From positions 303,447,232 to 303,511,231 of the forward strand of contig CM022303.1 of NCBI GenBank assembly GCA_011799875.1: a stretch of 64,000 bases of DNA. Reading direction: 5' to 3'. The stretch's first letter is position 1, and each line of letters begins with the position of its first letter. Of the stretch, positions 11,021-21,528 are shown piece after piece. Both the position numbers and the translations under genes were made by a program. Under the pieces are notes generated by a model. That model saw only the letters and a list, made by a program, of their open reading frames with translations, was not told the DNA's origin and made no database searches. This stretch comes from Thinopyrum elongatum. Taxonomy: Eukaryota; Streptophyta; Magnoliopsida; Poales; Poaceae.

Positions 11021-11806
11021 TTCTTTTCTCTGAGAAATTCTGAAATTTTTAGTGACTCAAAATAAAAGTGAACCAAACTCAACAAAAATTGATAGTAACT
11101 ACTCCTACAAGTGCCTAGAGGCTATATCATGCATCAAAACTACTTGAGACCATATAAATTTGACATGCAAGCTCAAGAACAAGGTCACCACAACAGCAAA
11201 AATTTGCAATATATAAAGCACTAGAACAAAAACTAATTGGACCATTGGAGGAGTCACATACCGAAGAACAATCCCCCAAAGCAGTTTTGCAAATGGAGCT
11301 TTGCACAAGGAGATCGAAAATGGCAGCAAGATGAGCAAGAACACATTTTTGAGCAACGAGATGATTTTTTCTGGAGGAAGACTAAGTGGATGGGTGCTGG
11401 AATAAGTGAGGGGGACCCACATGGGACCCACAAGCCACCAGGGCACGCCTAGAGGGGTGGGCGCGCCCCCAGGGCTTGTGGCCCACTGGTGCATCCCCCT
11501 GGTGTGTTCTCAGTGCCAGAAATTCTCAAATAATCTAAAAAAATCATACTAAATTTTTAGGGCATTTGGAGAACTTTTATTTTTGGGACATTTTTTATTG
11601 CATGGATAATTCAGAAAACAGACGAGTAATAGTATTTTTTCCTTATTTATTCTAAATAACAGAAAGTAAAAGGTGGGTATAGAAAGTTGTGCTTTCTAAA
11701 TTCATCCATCTCATGCTCATCAAAAGGAATCCATTAACAAGGTTGATCAAGTCTTATTAACAAACTTCTTTCGAATAACATGAAACCAGAAATTTTTCGA
11801 ATAACA
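11021..11806 (-). other. Spacer between protease and second ORF, with LTR-like sequence
   Basis: Read on the minus strand, the first 300 bp (11806-11500) is AT-rich. Then comes a GC-rich palindrome like that in S and W LTRs (11428-11481), followed by a pyrimidine-rich stretch and a TTTATATATTG element near 11213-11223 before the ATG at 11020. No polymerase genes are found here, where RT and integrase would lie in an autonomous Athila element. Confidence 0.6.
11428..11481 (-). repeat. GC-rich stem copied from LTR type, inside the S element
   Basis: CCACAAGCC (11428-11436) pairs with GGCTTGTGG (11473-11481) around a GGGCGCGCCC-type centre. This is the same arrangement that lies upstream of the TATA-like box in S and W LTRs, but here it lies about 410 bp upstream of the second ORF. 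Confidence 0.75.
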
Positions 11807-14565
11807 CTATGTTACCTCAACGGGGATATGCATGTCCCCCACAATAAGAATATCATATTTCTTTTTGATAGTAGGAAGAGGGAATTCAAAACCCCCAATA
11901 GTAATTGTTGAATTTTTTTCAATTGAATTGATACTATTCACTTGAGGTTGTTTCTTCGAAAAGTGTACCATATGCTCATTACCATTAACATGAAAAGTGA
12001 CATTGCCTTTGTTGCAATCAATAACAGCCCCTACAGTATTCAAAAAGGGTCTACCAAGGATGATCGACATACTGTCGTCCTCGGGAATATCAAGAATAAC
12101 AAAGTCCGTTAAGATAGTAACGTTTGCAACCACAACAGGCACATCCTCACAAATACCGATGGGTATAGCAGTTGATTTATCAGCATTTGTAAGGAGATTT
12201 CAGTAGGTGTCAACTTATTCAAATCAAGTCTACGATACAAAGAGAAAGGTATAACACTAACACCGGCTCCCAAATCACATAAAGCAGTTTTAACATAGTT
12301 TCTTTTAATGGAGCATGGTATAGTTGGTATTCCTGGATCTCCTAGTTTCTTTGGTATTCCACCCTTAAAAGTATAATTAGCAAGCATAGTGGAAATTTCA
12401 GCTTCCGGTACTTTTCTTTTATTTGTAACAATATCTTTCATATACTTAGCATAAGGAGACATTTTCAGGATATCAGTCAAACGCATACGCAGAAAGACAG
12501 GTCTAAGCATTTCAACAAAGTGCTCAAAATCCTCATCATCCTTTTTCTTGGATGGCTTAGGAGGAAAGGGCATGGGTTTCTGAACCCACGGTTCTCTTTC
12601 TTTACCGTGCTTTCTAGCAACGAAGTCTCTCTTATCATAACATTTATTCTTAGGTTGTGGGTTATCAAGATCGACCGCAGGTTCAATCTCTACATCATTA
12701 TCATTGCTAGGTTGAGCATCAACATGAACATCATCATTAACATTATCACTAGGTTCATGTTCATCACCAGATTGTGTTTCAGCATCAGAAATAGAAATAT
12801 CATTTGGGTTCTCAGGTGTGTCTATAACAGGTTCACTAGGAGCATGCAAAGTCCTATCATCTTTCTTATTCTTTTTATTACTAGGACTAGGTGCATCAGT
12901 ATTAATTCTCTGAGAATCCTGCTCAACTCTCTTAGGACGGCCCTCAGGATACAAAGTTTCCTGAGTCATTTTACCACCTCTAGTCATAACTCTAACAGCA
13001 TGATCATTGTTTTTATTGCTCATCTCATTAAGCAAGTCATTCTGAGCTTTAAGTACTTGTTCCACTTGAGTTTTTACCATGGAAGCATGTTTACTGATAA
13101 TCTTAAGATCATTAATAATTCTACACATATAATCACCCAAGTGTTCAAGCATATAGGCATTACGCTTCAATTGTCTACTAACATAAGCATTGAAGTTTTC
13201 TTGTTTAACAATAAAGTTATCAAATTCATCCAAGCACTGACTAGCAGACGTATTATAAGGAATATCCCCTTCATCAAATCTATAGAGAGAATTTACCTCT
13301 ACTACCTGTGTCAGAATATTAAGACCATGGATTTCTTCAATAGGTGGTAAATTCTTAACATCTTCAGCTTTAATACCTTTTTCTTTCATCGATTTCTTTG
13401 CCTCTTGCATATCTTCAGGACTGAGAAATAGAATACCTCTTTTCTTCGGAGTTGGCTTAGGAGGTGGTTCGGGAAGATTCCAATCATTATCATTGCTCAA
13501 TATATTATTCAATAACATTTCAGCTTGTTCAACAGTCCGTTCCCTAAAAACACAACCAGCACAACTATCTAGGTGGTCCCTAGAAGCATCGGTTAGTCCA
13601 TTATAAAAGATATCAAGTATTTCATTTTTCTTGAGAGGATGATCAGGCAAAGCATTAAGTAATTGGAGAAGCCTCCCCCAAGTTTGTGGGAGACTCTCTT
13701 CTTCAATTTGCACAAAGTTGAATATTTCCTTTAAGGCAGCTTGTTTCTTATGAGCAGGAAAATATTTTTCAGAGAAGTAATATATCATATCCTGGGGATT
13801 ACGCACACAACCAGGAGCAAGAGAATTAAACCATATCTTAGCATCACCCTTTAACGAGAAAGGAAACAGCTTAAGAATGTAGTAATAGAGAATTTTTTCC
13901 TCATGAGCAAATAGGGTGGCTATATCATTCAATTTAGTAAGATGTGCCACAACAGTTTCAGATTCATAGCCATGGAAAGGATCAAATTCAACCAAAGTAA
14001 TTAACTCAGGATCGGCAGAGAATTCATAATCCTTATCAGTAACAAAGATAGGTGAAGTAGCAAACTTAGGGTCATATTGCATTCTAGCATTCAAAGATTT
14101 TTCTTTCAGCTTAACTAACAATTTCTTAAGATCATCTCTATCATTGCAAGCAAAAAAGTCTCTAACAGTTTCTTCATCCATAATATAACCCTCAGGTACC
14201 TTAGGCAATTCATATCTAGGAGGAGAATCATACTCATCAGTTTCAATAATTTCATCAGTTTCAGTAATCTCATTCTCTCTAACCCTAGCAAGTTGTTCAT
14301 CAAGAAATTCACCTAGTGACACAGTATTATCAAGCAAAACAGTAGTATCATCATAAGCATCATGCATAGCAGAAGTGGCATCATAGATTACTTGTGACAT
14401 ATCAGAATTACTAGCAGGTGGTGGTGTCACAAGCTTACTCAAAACAGAAGGTGAATCAAGTGCAGAGCTAGATGGCAGTTCCTTACCCCCCTCGTAGTAG
14501 AGGGATAGATCTTGGTTTTGGTATCTTTCAAATTCTTCATAGTGATCAATAGATATAAATCCCAA
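11807..14565 (-). pseudogene. gag-protease of S element, frameshifted in protease
   Basis: The main frame runs 818 codons from the ATG at 14565 to 12109. Residues 200-355 have the layout of an Athila-type retrotransposon gag (FSLKGDAKIWFNSL at about 236-249, then YFSEKYFP, then FYNGL). A basic and acidic linker follows (residues 520-680). The aspartic protease motif LCDLGAGVSVIP (DLGAG at 764-768) is next, the DLGA form being typical of Athila. About 30 residues on, the frame breaks (one base lost near 12190-12200). Protease sequence with SIILGRPFLNT continues in the next frame to 11807. The nearby PBS (14589-14607) supports this as the first gene. No pol follows. Confidence 0.85.
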
Positions 14566-14588
14566 GTGACTCAGAGAATAGAGCTATG

Positions 14589-14607
14589 CTCCCGGGCAAC
14601 AGCGCCA
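14589..14607 (-). promoter_or_regulatory. Primer-binding site of S element (tRNA-Asp type)
   Basis: Minus strand TGGCGCTGTTGCCCGGGAG, starting 11 bp inside the 5' LTR. It is close to the TGGCGCCGTTGCCGGGGA form used by plant Athila-like elements and assigned to tRNA-Asp. One or two substitutions weaken the match. Confidence 0.75.
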
Positions 14608-14618
14608 GAAAAAGGTCT

Positions 14619-16017
14619 TGATAACCCACAAGTATAGGGGATCGCAACAGTTTTCGAGGGTAGAGTATTCAACCCAAATTTATTGATTCGACACAAGGGG
14701 AGCCAAAGAATATTCCCAAGTATTAGCAGCCGAGTTGTCAATTCAACCACACCTGAAAGACTTAATATCTGCAGGAAAGTTTTTAGTAGCAAAGTAGTAT
14801 GGAAGTAATGGTAACGATGGCAAAAGTAACAGTAGCAGTTTTGTAGCAATTGTAACAGTGGCAACGGCAAAGTAACGTAGCAAAGATCAATATGTGAAAA
14901 GCTCGTAGGCAATGGATCAGTGATGGATAATTATGTCGGATGGCATTCATCATGCAACAATTATAACCTAGGGTGACACAGAACTAGCTCCAATTCATCA
15001 ATATAATGTAGGCATGTATTCTGAATATAGTCATACGGGCTTATGGAAAAGAACTTGCATGACATCTTTTGTCCTACCCTCCCGTGGCAGCGGGGTCCTA
15101 ATGGAAAGTAAGGCATATTAAGGCCTCCTTTTAATAGAGAACTGGACCAAAGCATTAGCACTTAGTGAATACATGAACTCCTCAAACTACGGTAATCACC
15201 AGAAAGAATCCCAATTATTGTCACCTTGGGGTATGCAGATCATAACACGTAGTAGGTGTCTACAACTTGCAAGATAGGATCAAGAACACATATATATTCA
15301 TGAAAACATAATAGGTTCAGATCTGAAATCATGGCACTCGGGCGCTAGTGACAAGCATTAAGCATAGCAAAGTCATAGCAACATCAATCTCAGAACATAG
15401 TGGATACTAGGGATCAAACCCTAACAAAACTAACTCGATTACATGATAAATCTCATCCAACCCATCACCGTCCAGCAAGCCTACGATGGAATTACTCACG
15501 CAGGGCGGTGAGCATCATGAAATTGGTGATGGAGGAAGGTTGGTGATGATGATGGCGATGAATCCCCCTCTCCGAAGCACCGAACGGACTCCAGATCAGC
15601 CCTCCTAATGAAGAACAGGAGGCGGCGGCGGCTCCGTATCGTAAAACATGATGAACTCTTCTCTCTGATTTTTTCTCTTCGGATGTGAATATATAGAGTT
15701 GGAATTAGGGTCGGAGGAGGTCCAGGGGCCCACAAGCCGCCAGGGCACGCCCCAGGGGGGGCGCGCCCCCTGGCTTGTGGCCAATGGGTGGACCCCCTCT
15801 AGTTGATTCTTTCGCCAGTATTTTTTATTTATTCCAAAAATATTCTCCTTAAATTTCTAGGTCATTCTGAGAACTTTTATTTCTGCACAAAAATAGCACC
15901 AAGGCAATTGTGTTGAAAACAGTGCCAGTCCGGGTTAGTTTCATTCAAATCATGCAAATTAGAGTCCAAAACAAGGGCAAAAGAGTTTGAAAAAGTAGAT
16001 ACGATGAAGACGTATCA
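14619..16017 (-). mobile_element. 5' LTR of S element
   Basis: A 1,399-bp partner of 6466-7863. It contains the stem CCACAAGCC (15730-15738) / GGCTTGTGG (15772-15780) and, just downstream in the direction of transcription, a TATA-like box. It ends at the TSD ATTCC. Confidence 0.92.
15687..15698 (-). promoter_or_regulatory. TATA-like box in the S 5' LTR
   Basis: Minus strand CTCTATATATTC, about 30-90 bp downstream of the GC-rich stem in the transcription direction. The same arrangement is seen in the other S LTRs. It is assigned by position and sequence only. Confidence 0.5.
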
Positions 16018-16022
16018 ATTCC

Positions 16023-17720
16023 TTGCAATATAGAGATGGTAATATGTGGGAGGTACCAGTGAATGACTGTGGTTTAGTAATAATATTGGTGTTAAGGTTT
16101 GTGATTCCCGAAGCATGCACGTATGGTCTCTTGTTATGCGATGATATTGGAGCATGATTTATTATTGATTGTCTTCCTTATGAGTGGCTGTCGGGGACGA
16201 GCGATGGTCTTATCCTACCAATCTATCCCCCTAGGGGCATGCGTAGTAGTACTTTGCTTCGAGGGCTAATAAACTTTTGCAATAAGTATGTGAGTTCTTT
16301 ATGACTAATGTGAGTCCATGGATTATGCGCACTCTCACCTTTCGCAATTTGCTAGCCTCTTTGGTACCGTGCATTGCCCTTTCTCACCTCAAGAGTTGGT
16401 GCAAACTTCGCCGGTGCATCCAAACCCCGTGATATGATACGCTCTATCACACATAAGCCTCATTATATCTTCCTCAAAACAGCCACCATACCTACCTATT
16501 ATGGCATTTCCATAGCCATTCCGAGATATATTGCCATGCAACTTCCATCATCATCATATACATGACTTGAGCATTCATTGTCATATTGCTTTGCATGATC
16601 GTAAGATGGCTAGCATGATATTTTCATGGCTTTTCCGTTTTTTGATATCTTTGTTATGCTAGATCATTGCACATCCTGGTACACTGCCAGAGGCATTCAT
16701 ATGGAGTCATATTGTTAGATATCGAGTTGTAAGTAAATACAAGTGTGATGATCATCATTATTAGAGCATTGTCCCGGTGAGGAAAGGATGATGGAGACTA
16801 TGATTCCCCCACAAGTCAGGATGAGACTCCGGACGAAAATAAAAAAAATAAAAAAAGAGGCCAAAAAGAGCCCAACAAAAAGAAAAGAAAAAAAAAGAAT
16901 AAAAAAGAGAAAACAAAAAAATGAGAGAAAAAGAGAGAAGGGGCAATGCTACTATCCTTTTCCACACTTGTGCTTCAGAGTAGCACCATGTTTTTCATAT
17001 AGAGTCTCATATGTTGTCACTTTCATATACTAGTGGGAATTTTTCGTTATAGAACTTGGCTTGTATATTCCGATGATGTGCTTCCTCAAATGCCCGAGGT
17101 CTTCATGAGCAAGCAAGTTGGATGCATACCCACTTAGTTTTCACTTTGAGCTTACATACACTTATAGCTCTTAGTGCATCTGTTGCATGGCAATCCCTAC
17201 TCCTTGCATTGACCTCAATTGATGGGCATCTCCATAGCCCGTTGATTAGCCTCGTCGATGTGAGACTTTCTACTTTTTTGTCTTCTCCACACAACCTCCA
17301 CCATCATATTCTACTCCACCCATAGTGCTATATCCATGGCTCATGCTCATGTATTGCGTGAGAGCTAAAAAAGCTGAAGCGCGTTAAAAAGTATGAACCA
17401 ATTGCTTGGATTGTCATCGGGGTTGTGCATGATAAATACTTTGTGTTAAGAAGATGGAGCATGACAAGACTATATGATTTTGTAGGGATAACGCTCTTTA
17501 GCACTGATATTTTGAAAGACATGATTGTTTGTTGGGATGCCTGAGTATTGATGTCTTTATGTCAAATTATAGACTATTGCTTTGAATCACTCGTGTCTTA
17601 ATAATCATGCCATGATTAGATTATATGATCAAGATTATGCTAGGTAGCATTCCACATCAAAAATTATCCTTTTTATCATTTACCTACTTGAGGGCGAGCA
17701 GGAATTAAGCTTGGGGATGC
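16023..17720 (+). other. 3' internal region of W element, noncoding
   Basis: This continues the W element after the S insertion. No credible gene is present. Large parts match the minus-strand internal regions at 24838-25622 and 32902-34600. It contains a purine tract at about 16834-16945 that is A-rich with G on this strand. The PPT AATTAAGCTTGGGGATGC (17703-17720) abuts the 3' LTR. Confidence 0.75.
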
Positions 17721-19235
17721 TGATACGTCTTCGTCGTATCTATAATTTTTTATTGTTTCATGCCAATATTCTACAACTTTCATATACTTTTGGCAATATT
17801 TTATATCATTTTTTGGCACTAAGATATTGATCCAGTGCCCAGTGCCAGTTCCTGTTTGTTGCATGTTTTTTGTTTCGCATAATACCCATATCAAACGAAG
17901 TCCAAACGCGATAAAAATTTACGAAGAATTATTTTGGAATATATGTGATTTTTGGGAAGTGAAATCAACGCGAGACGATGCCCGAGGGGCCCACAAGCCC
18001 TAGGGGCGCACCCCCTACCCAGGGTGCACCTGGCAGGCTTGTGACTACCCGTAGGTCGGTTGGAGGTGTCCTTCTGCCGCTAGGAAGCTTATATCTGGAT
18101 AAAAATCGTGTTAAAATTTCAGCTCAATCAAAGTTACGGATCTCCGGGAATTTAAGAAACGGTGAAAGGCTAGAAAACAGGAACGAGAAACAGAGAGAGA
18201 GAGCCAATCTCGGAGGGGCTCCCGCCCCTCTGCCGCCATGGAGGCCATGGACCAGAGGGGAAACCCTCCTCCCATCTAGGGGGGAGGTCAAGGAAGAAGA
18301 AGAAGGAGGGGGCTCTCTCCCCCTCTCTCCCGGTGGCGCTAGAGCGCCGCCGAGGCCATCATCGTGACGACGATCTACACCAAGAACTTCGCCGCTGTCA
18401 TCACCAACTCTCTCCCCCTCTATGCAACGGTGTAACCTTTCTTTTACCCGCAGTAATCTCTACTTAAACATGGTGCTCAATGCTATATATTATTTCCCAA
18501 TGATGTATGGCTATCCTATGATGTTTGAGTAGATCCATTTTGTCCTATGGGTTGATTGATGATTGTGATTGGTTTGAGTTGTATGTTTTATTATTGGTGG
18601 TGTCCTATGGTGCTCTCTGTGTTGCGCAAGCGTGAGGGATCCCCGTTGTAGGGTTTACAATATGTTCATGATTCGCGTATGGTGGGTGGCGTGAGTGACA
18701 GAAGCACAGACCCGAGTAAGTAGGTTGTTTGCGGATGGGAGTAAAGAGGACTTGATACTTTAATGCTATGGTTGGGTTTTACCTTAATGATCTTTAGTAG
18801 TTGCGGATGCTTGCTAGAGTTCCAATCATAAGTGCATATGATCCAAGTAGAGAAAGTATGTTAGCTTATGCATCTCCCTCATATAAAATTGCAATAATGA
18901 TTACCGGTCTAGTTATCGAATGCCTAGGGTCAAATAACTTTCTTGTGACAAAAAGCTCTCTACTAAAACTAACTTAATTGTTACTTTATCTAAACAGCCC
19001 CTATCTTTTATTTACATGTTCTTTATTATCTTGCAAACCTATCCCTTTTCACCTACAAAGTACTTCTAGTTTCATACTATTTCTAGGTAAAGCAAACGTA
19101 AAGTGTGCGTAGAGTTGTATCTGTGGTCGATAGAACTTGAGGGAATATTTGTTCTACCTTTAGCTCCTCGTTGGGTTCGACACTCTTACTTATCAAGAAA
19201 GGCTACAATTGATCCCCTATACTTGTGGGTTATCA
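17721..19235 (+). mobile_element. Complete 3' LTR of W element
   Basis: 1,515 bp from TGATACGTCTTCG to CTTGTGGGTTATCA. The left two thirds are W-type text (AGTGCCCAGTGCCAG near 17834). The last 25 bases (GATCCCCTATACTTGTGGGTTATCA is the shared tail) are the same as in S-family LTRs. It contains the stem at 17991-17999 / 18036-18044, with the outermost pair lost. Confidence 0.9.
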
Positions 19236-19371
19236 TGGTTGAATTGACAACTCAACTGCTAATACTTGCAAATATTCTTTGGCTCCTCTTGTGTCGAATC
19301 AATAAATTTGGATTGAATACTCTACCCTCAAAAACTGTTGTGATCCCCTATACTTGTGGGTTATCAGTGAT

Positions 19372-20117
19372 CAAGATGTTGGTGTTGATTGCTTCAGCAT
19401 GAGTAACAAAGTTACTTTCTTCACTCTATCCACCAATTTTGATCTTTAACCGAATGGGATTGCTGATGCAGTGTCAAAACTTCGACGACCAATCAGAATT
19501 CCAGACCTATTGTCGACAAAGGGTGGGAGCACATTGAACTTGATGCCGCCACTTCTAAAGGTAATGCTCATTTTCCCTGAGAATTTCGTCCGAGTGATTC
19601 TGATGACTGATGTGTCTTATTGGCATGTGCTGATAGGACCACATGAGGTGATTCAAGTAGACGATGAAGACAGGGCCATGGAGGAGCATGAGAACATTGA
19701 CTCAGCGGGTCATAAGGATGACCAAGTGGTGGCGGATGTCACTGATCACATTGTGCCAAAAATTCTAAAGAGCCACTCGGGTCAGTATCCTCAAGTGACG
19801 GCTAGTACTGGGCCTGTGAGTCTGAGTGCCTTATTCACCACTACGCCTGCTCCAGCCCCTACACCCTTCAACCTATTAACCTTTTCTAGGGTCTCAGAAG
19901 ACCAAGTGGGAGCAAGAAAGGAGGCAATGATCCAGGTTGAATTGATGAACCAGTGCCTAACGGAGGCGTATGACTCCAACGAAGCGTTGATGGTCAACGT
20001 CCCAGTAAGTGCTATGTAAGTTTCACTTTCATTCGGATGCATTTTTCTTCCAGTGGGGGCATGCTGAGTGCACCCACTGGGTGTAGTCCCCGAGACTATG
20101 GACGACTGCTTGCAGTG
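19372..20117 (+). pseudogene. Coding-like remnant, right part
   Basis: Continues the sequence interrupted at 2069. A frame around 19471-20019 holds acidic, Asp/Glu/His-rich text (DDEDRAMEEHENID) and then a Thr/Ala/Pro-rich segment, ending in a GTAAGT-like site near 20005. The noncoding tail has CCCACTGGGTGTAGTCCCCGAG (about 20074-20093), reminiscent of regions between gene and LTR in Tat-lineage Gypsy elements. I cannot name the family. It ends at CAGTG (20113-20117), the likely target site of the next element. Confidence 0.35.
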
Positions 20118-21514
20118 TGATAACCCACAAGTATAGGGGATCGCAACAGTTTTCGAGGGTAGAGTATTCAACCCAAATTTATTGATTCGACACAAGGGGA
20201 GCCAAAGAATATTTGCAAGTATTAGCAGCTGAGTTGTCAATTCAACCACACCTGGAGATTAATTATCTGCAGCAAAGTGATCAGTAGCACAGTAGTATGA
20301 TAGTTTTGATAGTAGTAGCAATAGCAATAGTAACGGTAACAGTGATAGCAGTAATTTTGTAGCAAGTGCAATAGTAACAATAGCAGTAGTAACTTAGCAA
20401 GAACAATATGTAGGAAAATCGTACGCATTGGATCGGCAATTTGTTGGATGATATTCATCATGTGACAGTCATAACCTAGGGCGATACGGCACTAGCTCTA
20501 GTTCATAAATATAATGTAGGCATGTATTCCGTAAATAGTCATACGTGCTTATGGAAAGAACTTGCATGACATCTTTTGTCCTACCCTCCCGTGGCAGCGG
20601 GGTCCATATTGGAAACTAAGGGATATTAAGGCCTCCTTTTAATAGAGAACCAGAACAAAGCATTAACACACGGTGAATACATGAACTCCTCAAACTACGG
20701 TCATCACCGGGAAGTGTCCCGACTATTGTCACTCCGGGGTTGCCGGATCATAACGCGTAGTAGGTGACTATAAGTTGCAAGATCGGATCTAGAACATGGA
20801 TATAATGGTGATAACATAAACGGTTCAGATCTGAAATCATGGCACCCGGGCCCAAAGTGACAAGCATTAAGCATAGCAAAGTCATAGCAACATCAATCTC
20901 AGAACATAATGGATACTAGGGATCAAGCCCTAACAAAACTAACTCGATTACATGATGAATCTCATCCAACTCCTCACCGACCAGCGAGCCTACGAAGGAA
21001 TTACTCACTCCTAGTGGGGAGCATCATGGAATTGGCGATGGAGAAGGGTTGGTGATGACGAAGATCAAAGATCCCCCTCTCCGGAGCCCCAAACGGACTC
21101 CAGATCTGGCCTCCCGATGAAGAACAGGAGGTGGCGGCGGCTCCGTCTTGCGAAACGCGATATTTCTTTCTCCCTGATTTTTTTCCTGGAAAAATAGGAT
21201 TTTATAGTGTCAGTTTCAGGGTCAGCAGGGCCACCAGGTGGGGACAACCCACCTGGGCGCGCCCTGGTGGGTTGTGCCCACCCAGGTGCCCCCCTCCGGT
21301 GGTTCTTGGCTCCAGTATTTTTCTTTTATTGTATAAAAATTCCTCGCAAAGTTTCATTCCATTCCGAGAACTTTTATTTCTGCACAAAAACAACACCATG
21401 GTAGTTCTGCTGAAAACAGCGTCAGTCCGGGTTAATTTCATTCAAATCATGCAAATTAGAGTCCAAAACAAGAGGAAAAGCGTTAGGAAAAGTAGATACG
21501 ACGGAGACATATCA
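20118..21514 (-). mobile_element. 3' LTR of truncated S element
   Basis: TGATAACCCACAAG start and GACATATCA end on the plus strand. It matches the other S LTRs but has several small indels, and GCAATAGCAATAG-type trinucleotide repeats at about 20310-20360. It carries the palindrome variant at 21237-21282. Confidence 0.9.
21237..21282. repeat. Near-perfect 46-bp palindrome in LTR (covariant form)
   Basis: Arms of 23 bp meet at GGGCG/CGCCC with two mismatches by eye. The core is GGACAACCC (21242-21250) with GGGTTGTGC (21269-21277). Elsewhere the core is CCACAAGCC/GGCTTGTGG, so the central G:C pair has become C:G on both sides. Confidence 0.9.
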
Positions 21515-21528
21515 ACTCCCCCAAGCTT

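Larger units (their letters stand above)
6466..16017 (-). mobile_element. S-family (Athila-like) Gypsy element, complete but non-autonomous
   Basis: A 9,552-bp element with TSD ATTCC at 6461-6465 and 16018-16022. On the minus strand the order is 5' LTR (14619-16017), PBS, gag-protease (14565-11807), spacer, second ORF (11020-9938), 2-kb 3' region, PPT and 3' LTR (6466-7863). LTRs are 1,399 and 1,398 bp and differ at about 10 of the first 390 positions by eye (about 2.6%). The DLGA-type protease motif, gag type and tRNA-Asp-like PBS place it in the Athila clade. No RT, RNase H or integrase is encoded. It resembles the wheat Sabrina family (name from memory). Confidence 0.9.
3291..19235 (+). 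mobile_element. W-family Gypsy element, 5' LTR partly deleted, split by S element
   Basis: Bounded by TGATACGTCTTCG (3291) and TTATCA (19235), with TSD TGGTT at 3286-3290 and 19236-19240. It comprises a truncated 5' LTR (3291-4205), internal sequence with one broken ORF (4206-6465 and 16023-17720), a PPT and a complete 3' LTR (17721-19235). No polymerase is present, so it is non-autonomous. By eye the two LTRs differ at about 19 of the first 265 positions (about 7%), making it older than the S element nested within it. It resembles wheat WHAM-type Gypsy elements; that name is recollection only. Confidence 0.85.
2070..19366 (+). mobile_element. Solo LTR of S family, split by a later insertion
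   Basis: The LTR segments are 2070-3290 and 19241-19366, together about 1.35 kb. The start is TGATACGTCCCAAATG and the end is CTTGTGGGTTATCA. Flanking TSDs match exactly: GTGAT at 2065-2069 and at 19367-19371. Text matches the S-family LTRs at 6466-7863, 14619-16017 and 20118-21514 (those on the opposite strand). With only one LTR between matching TSDs, this is a solo LTR left by LTR-LTR recombination. The W element at 3291-19235 later inserted 126 bp before its 3' end. Confidence 0.88.

Noticed and set aside
12520..13350. Plus-strand frame of 276 codons
   Set aside because: It is antisense to the well-supported gag of the S element. Its Ile/Asn/Ser-rich translation mirrors the acidic gag linker.
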